A DNA stretch of 64,000 bases. It comes from JANJUB01 sp040081075 (GTDB lineage: Bacteria; Armatimonadota; Fimbriimonadia; Fimbriimonadales; Fimbriimonadaceae). The translations under genes were made by a program, and so were the position numbers. The number at the start of each line of letters is the position of its first letter. Position 1 is the first letter of the stretch. Under the pieces are notes generated by a model. It was given only the letters and a program-made list of their open reading frames with translations, ran no database searches and was not told the DNA's origin. Below, one piece after another: positions 61,749 to 64,000 of this stretch. The DNA lies in NCBI GenBank assembly GCA_040081075.1, contig JBEBHJ010000001.1:60782-124781 (forward strand). The letters run 5' to 3'.

Positions 61749-63148
61749 CCTTGAGGTTCCACCTTTTGAATCAAGATTAGATTCGTATTGCCCGGCCTCC
61801 CTGCCGGAACTCCCGCTGATACTACTACATTATCCCCTACTTTTAATCGTTTAACTTCCACAAATCGAGCAATTGCATTGTAAATTTGCTCATCGGTTGT
61901 GCTCGGAAGTGGCATAAAGAGCGACTCCACCCCCCAAACCACAGACAGTTGTCTATAAGTATATTGACTCCAAGTTGCACATAAGATTGGAGAGGCCGGT
62001 CGAAACTTGCTGATTAACCGCGCCGTTTGCCCGCTCGTGGTGGTGGTTAGGATCGCTTTTGGGCGCAAAGCAGCGGCTAAGTCGGCAACTGCGCAAGAAA
62101 CGGCAAGCGTCTCATCGGATGGACCTATCACGTGGTCTTCCATCCATCGCTCATGGTTAAACACGGATTCGGCCTTCTTGGCAATCCGGCCCATGTATCG
62201 AACGGCTTCAAGGGGATAGTCTCCGGAGGCCGTTTCCCCGCTCAGCATCACCGCATCGGTGCCATCAAGAATCGCATTGGCAACGTCGGTCGCTTCGGCT
62301 CGGGTTGGTCGAGGCGCATGCGTCATGCTTTCTAACATCTGGGTGGCGGTAATGACGGGTTTTCCCGCGTCCTGGGCTGCTCGAATCACTCGCTTTTGTG
62401 CGAGCGGAACATCTTCAATGTCCATTTGCAAACCCATGTCACCACGCGCCACCATTATCACATCTGAAACCGCGGCCAAGGCCGCAATATGGTTAACCGC
62501 GTCACGCGTTTCGATTTTGGCGCAGAGCTTTATGTGAGGATTGATGGGGCGCAGCAGATCGCGCAACTGCTCCATATCTGCGGCTTCGTGCACGTAACTC
62601 AAGGCAATAAAGTCGACCCCCAAACCCGCCGCTTGCGTCGCATCTTCGATATCTTTTGGGGTCAGGCAGCTTGTCTTGAACACCTTGCCAACAAGGGTCA
62701 CTCCCTGCTTGGTTTTGACTTTTCCACCACTAATGGCGCGCGCCGTAAAATTTTCGCCGACTTTGGCCGTTAGCTTGAGCTCAACGTCCCCATCCCCCAG
62801 CAAGAGCCTATCACCCACGCTCATTGCGGCAAGAATTTGCTCTTGAGTAATGGGCACGATTGCGGTCGGACCAATTTCGACCGTCCTACCCGCCCTGATC
62901 TCTAATTCTCCACCCTCGATCATTCCGAGCCGAAACTTAGGACCCTGAAGGTCGGCGAGGATACCAATTGGGGCGAGGGTGGGGCTGTGTTTTCGAATCC
63001 AATCAATCCACTGTTTGCGGGTCTCCCAATCACCGTGGCTACAGTTGATTCGGGCTACGTTCATACCCGCCCGAATCAGAGCCTTTATTTTGGTTTCCGA
63101 GCTGACCGCCGGCCCGAGCGTGCATACAATCTTTGTTCGCCTTCCCAT
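61745..63148 (-). CDS. pyk: pyruvate kinase
   Basis: 467 aa, the usual length. The N-terminal barrel has TKIVCTLGPAVSS and MNVARINCSHG. A B domain is followed by the signature MVARGDMGLQMDIEDVP, ATQMLESMTHAPRPTRAE and DAVMLSGETASGDYPLEAV, and a C-terminal regulatory domain with TTTSGQTARLISKFRP. It converts PEP and ADP to pyruvate and ATP. The two small genes downstream are translationally coupled or overlapping. Confidence 0.97.
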   Translation of the reverse strand: MGRRTKIVCTLGPAVSSETKIKALIRAGMNVARINCSHGDWETRKQWIDWIRKHSPTLAPIGILADLQGPKFRLGMIEGGELEIRAGRTVEIGPTAIVPITQEQILAAMSVGDRLLLGDGDVELKLTAKVGENFTARAISGGKVKTKQGVTLVGKVFKTSCLTPKDIEDATQAAGLGVDFIALSYVHEAADMEQLRDLLRPINPHIKLCAKIETRDAVNHIAALAAVSDVIMVARGDMGLQMDIEDVPLAQKRVIRAAQDAGKPVITATQMLESMTHAPRPTRAEATDVANAILDGTDAVMLSGETASGDYPLEAVRYMGRIAKKAESVFNHERWMEDHVIGPSDETLAVSCAVADLAAALRPKAILTTTTSGQTARLISKFRPASPILCATWSQYTYRQLSVVWGVESLFMPLPSTTDEQIYNAIARFVEVKRLKVGDNVVVSAGVPAGRPGNTNLILIQKVEPQG

Positions 63149-63189
63149 CTATGACCTCGAATACGAATGGACGAGGCTAAACGATCCGA

Positions 63190-63999
63190 TTAGTCATCGC
63201 CAACTTTGCGCTTTTTCTTCGCTTCAAGCAATCGGCTGGAGGCCGTTCCAGTCGAAGTTTGGGCGGATGGAGGAGATTCTGCCTTCTTGTCTGGAGCAAT
63301 GTAACCTTTTTCGGGGGTGGAGGCAGTTGCCGAGCCAGAGCGCTGTTTGGCCGACTTGAGTTTTTCGACGTGAGCAGGTGCCTTCGGCTGAACTTCCTGC
63401 CGATCTCTAAACCACTGGAGGGCTTTAGCTAAGATTTCTCCAAATGGCAAGGCGATACGGCGTACAGCGACATCAATCGGCACAAGAACAGCTCCCAATA
63501 ATACAAAAAATGCCCACAACTCCTGCACCGAAAACCCGGGATCTACGGCGAGGCGCACTGATTGAGATGGATCTTTGAGCCGCTCCCCTTTTGTGATCGA
63601 GCTGACTTCTTTGAGCAATGGTTCGTTGGTGCGGTAGCTACGGTATTCGGGCGGATACGACACCGAAAAGCCGCTGGTAGAAACACGGCTACGGTCCGCG
63701 CCATCTTCGGCAACTGTAACGATATACGATCCCACTTCGGTGGCGTCAAATGTCCCTCGAAACTCACCAGGGCCGGTCTGAGTGAGGGTCATTCCTTTGA
63801 ATGTTCCGTCGGGCAGTGAAACTCTCACTTCCTTCGGAGTGCTGTTGATTGGATTGCCTTGGGAATCACGGGCGGTTATCTTCACCTCGCCCTTGCCCCC
63901 AACTTGACTCGATGTCATTTCGTAAGAGTTGGAGGTTGTTCGGCGTGCAATTGACCGAATCGCCTGGGCCCAAAACTTGCCAAAGCCACCCCACCCCAC
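63190..63999 (-). CDS. C-terminal part of a large membrane protein (GAT/VWA-like, truncated at window edge)
   Basis: The frame is open to the right edge, so the true start lies outside. The visible 269 aa open with a segment like GWGGFGKFWAQAIRSIAR, which in related proteins closes a glutamine-amidotransferase-like/VWA module. A beta-sandwich (about 30-120, GEVKITARDSQGNPINSTP) and a TM helix (about 155-178) follow, then a Lys/Ser/Pro-rich cytoplasmic tail ending in AKKKRKVGDD. It is probably a batA/aerotolerance-type membrane protein; the partial view prevents a firm name. Confidence 0.6.
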   Translation of the reverse strand: MGWGGFGKFWAQAIRSIARRTTSNSYEMTSSQVGGKGEVKITARDSQGNPINSTPKEVRVSLPDGTFKGMTLTQTGPGEFRGTFDATEVGSYIVTVAEDGADRSRVSTSGFSVSYPPEYRSYRTNEPLLKEVSSITKGERLKDPSQSVRLAVDPGFSVQELWAFFVLLGAVLVPIDVAVRRIALPFGEILAKALQWFRDRQEVQPKAPAHVEKLKSAKQRSGSATASTPEKGYIAPDKKAESPPSAQTSTGTASSRLLEAKKKRKVGDD

Positions 64000-64000
64000 C

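Noticed and set aside
1..64000. CRISPR array, insertion sequence or prophage
   Set aside because: No regularly spaced repeats, transposase, integrase or phage structural gene was found on either strand.

Overview
The window looks like chromosomal DNA from a diderm member of the Armatimonadota (Fimbriimonadia-like). This is inference: no rRNA is present. The supporting evidence is a PEP-CTERM protein (51885-52613), a full outer-membrane assembly and lipopolysaccharide set (bamA, skp, lpxD, lpxC, an lptA/B/C/F block), sugar ABC permeases, several planctomycete/armatimonad-type secreted proteins, moderate GC, and many GTG/TTG starts. No insertion sequence, prophage or CRISPR array was seen. The only mobile-type traces are a decayed hicBA toxin-antitoxin locus (12871-13134) and a partial duplicate of the tRNA-Thr 3' end (4269-4305).

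Layout. 1-7.5 kb: end of a beta-barrel gene, a caspase-fold protein without catalytic residues, tRNA-Tyr and tRNA-Thr, a GH31 glycosidase, and an nfeD-flotillin-flotillin operon. 7.6-15 kb: a Zn alcohol dehydrogenase divergent from a thuA-queC pair, a redoxin/cytochrome/copper-monooxygenase fusion, the hicBA remnant and a TPR-S41 protein. 15-26 kb: hpt, rho, a BCS1-like AAA ATPase, large secreted proteins and RNase J. 26-31 kb: a tandem PrcB-domain protein, NamZ and a DUF885 peptidase. 31-39 kb: a tightly overlapping minus-strand operon rlmN-lptC-lptA-lptB-lptF-DUF3084-yqgF, preceded by an ECF sigma factor with a DUF4349 anti-sigma fusion. 39-47.6 kb: a two-domain oxidoreductase, lipA, a methyltransferase, and nuoB-nuoI without other Complex I genes. 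47.6-51.7 kb: a sugar ABC importer whose binding protein is fused to its first permease. 51.8-64 kb: the PEP-CTERM gene, then minus-strand alaS, lpxC, lpxD, a lipoprotein, skp and bamA, tRNA-Leu, pyk and the end of a large membrane protein.

How it fits together. Two blocks build the outer membrane: bamA-skp-lipoprotein-lpxD-lpxC (porin insertion and lipid A) and lptC-A-B-F (LPS transport). Most other genes are housekeeping or secreted proteins. A recurring signal is a TANNNT hexamer 6-8 nt upstream of the start codon of the first gene of a transcription unit (14 exact and 3 near matches). This implies that leaderless mRNAs are the main initiation mode here, while internal genes use 1-4 bp overlaps or Shine-Dalgarno sites.
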